Part shown: piece after piece, positions 6,064 to 6,248 of the stretch
Numbering within the stretch: position 1 is the first letter of the stretch
Layout: every line of letters begins with the position of its first letter
DNA from: an uncultured Collinsella sp.
GTDB taxonomy: Bacteria; Actinomycetota; Coriobacteriia; Coriobacteriales; Coriobacteriaceae
Direction of reading: 5' to 3'
Length of the DNA stretch: 6,248 bases
Assembly (NCBI GenBank): GCA_902478865.1
Contig: CABSNA010000081.1
Coordinates: 1-6,248, forward strand
Position numbers and translations under genes: made by a program
The notes under the pieces: generated by a model
What the model saw: the letters and a program-made list of their open reading frames with translations, nothing else
Databases searched by the model: none
Told to the model about the DNA's origin: nothing

Positions 6064-6248
6064 ATGGAATCGTTGTACCGAAAGTATCGCCCGCTCACCT
6101 TCGACTCCGTAGTGGGCCAGCAGCATATCGTCTCGACGCTCGAGCACGCCATCACCGAGGGACGCCTGTCCCACGCCTACCTGTTCTGCGGACCGCGCGG
6201 CACGGGCAAGACCACCATGGCGCGCATTCTGGCCAAGGCGCTGCTGTG
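6064..6248 (+). CDS. dnaX: DNA polymerase III subunit gamma/tau, N-terminal fragment (cut by window edge)
   Basis: Only 61 codons are inside the window. The protein is the clamp-loader ATPase of the replicative polymerase, which loads the sliding clamp and links the polymerase cores. The N-terminus SLYRKYRPLTFDSVVGQ is the classic DnaX opening, followed by the HIVSTLEHAI helix, the LSHAYLF strand and the Walker A motif GPRGTGKT (43-50), then TMARILAKAL. The frame is open to the edge. The Walker B, zinc and sensor motifs and any tau extension lie outside. It is divergent from all other genes here and functionally unrelated to the phosphosignalling operon. Confidence 0.96.
   Translation, partial: MESLYRKYRPLTFDSVVGQQHIVSTLEHAITEGRLSHAYLFCGPRGTGKTTMARILAKALL

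Overview
The window looks like chromosomal DNA from a high-GC actinobacterium. Gene content and order (FhaA, FhaB and PstP-type genes in the actinobacterial order, dnaX close by, GC-rich codon use throughout) would fit the class Coriobacteriia, for instance a Collinsella-like gut bacterium. The genus is an inference from gene style, not from a marker gene. No mobile element, CRISPR array, tRNA or rRNA is visible, and almost all of the sequence is coding.

Layout. From 5078 down to the left edge runs one tightly packed leftward operon: a Ser/Thr protein kinase fused to a polytopic membrane domain (5078-3225), an FhaA-type protein with a DUF3662 domain and a C-terminal FHA domain (3228-2215), an FhaB-type membrane-anchored FHA protein (2208-1792), and a PP2C phosphatase with one membrane helix (1795 to the edge, C-terminus cut off). 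The junctions are a 4-nt GTGA overlap, a 6-nt gap and a 4-nt ATGA overlap, so the four products are probably translationally coupled. A 138-nt spacer upstream of the kinase (5085-5222) holds the best promoter candidate. Further right is a leftward gene for a two-helix membrane protein with a YcxB-like domain and a very lysine-rich tail (5948-5223). A 115-nt divergent spacer (5949-6063) follows, and then the first 61 codons of rightward dnaX (6064 to the edge).

How the genes fit together. Kinase, two phosphothreonine-reading FHA proteins and phosphatase make a complete write-read-erase set for Ser/Thr phosphorylation at the membrane. In Mycobacterium, fhaA-fhaB-pstP leads into rodA/ftsW, pbpA, pknA and pknB and controls growth and peptidoglycan synthesis. 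Here the same three genes are preceded by an unusual kinase. It has HLD in place of HRD in the catalytic loop, an activation loop with almost no threonine, and roughly ten hydrophobic segments in place of the PASTA sensor. That kinase is the most interesting object in the window. The PP2C protein also carries an unusual ~210-residue Ala/Pro/acidic extension ahead of its catalytic domain.
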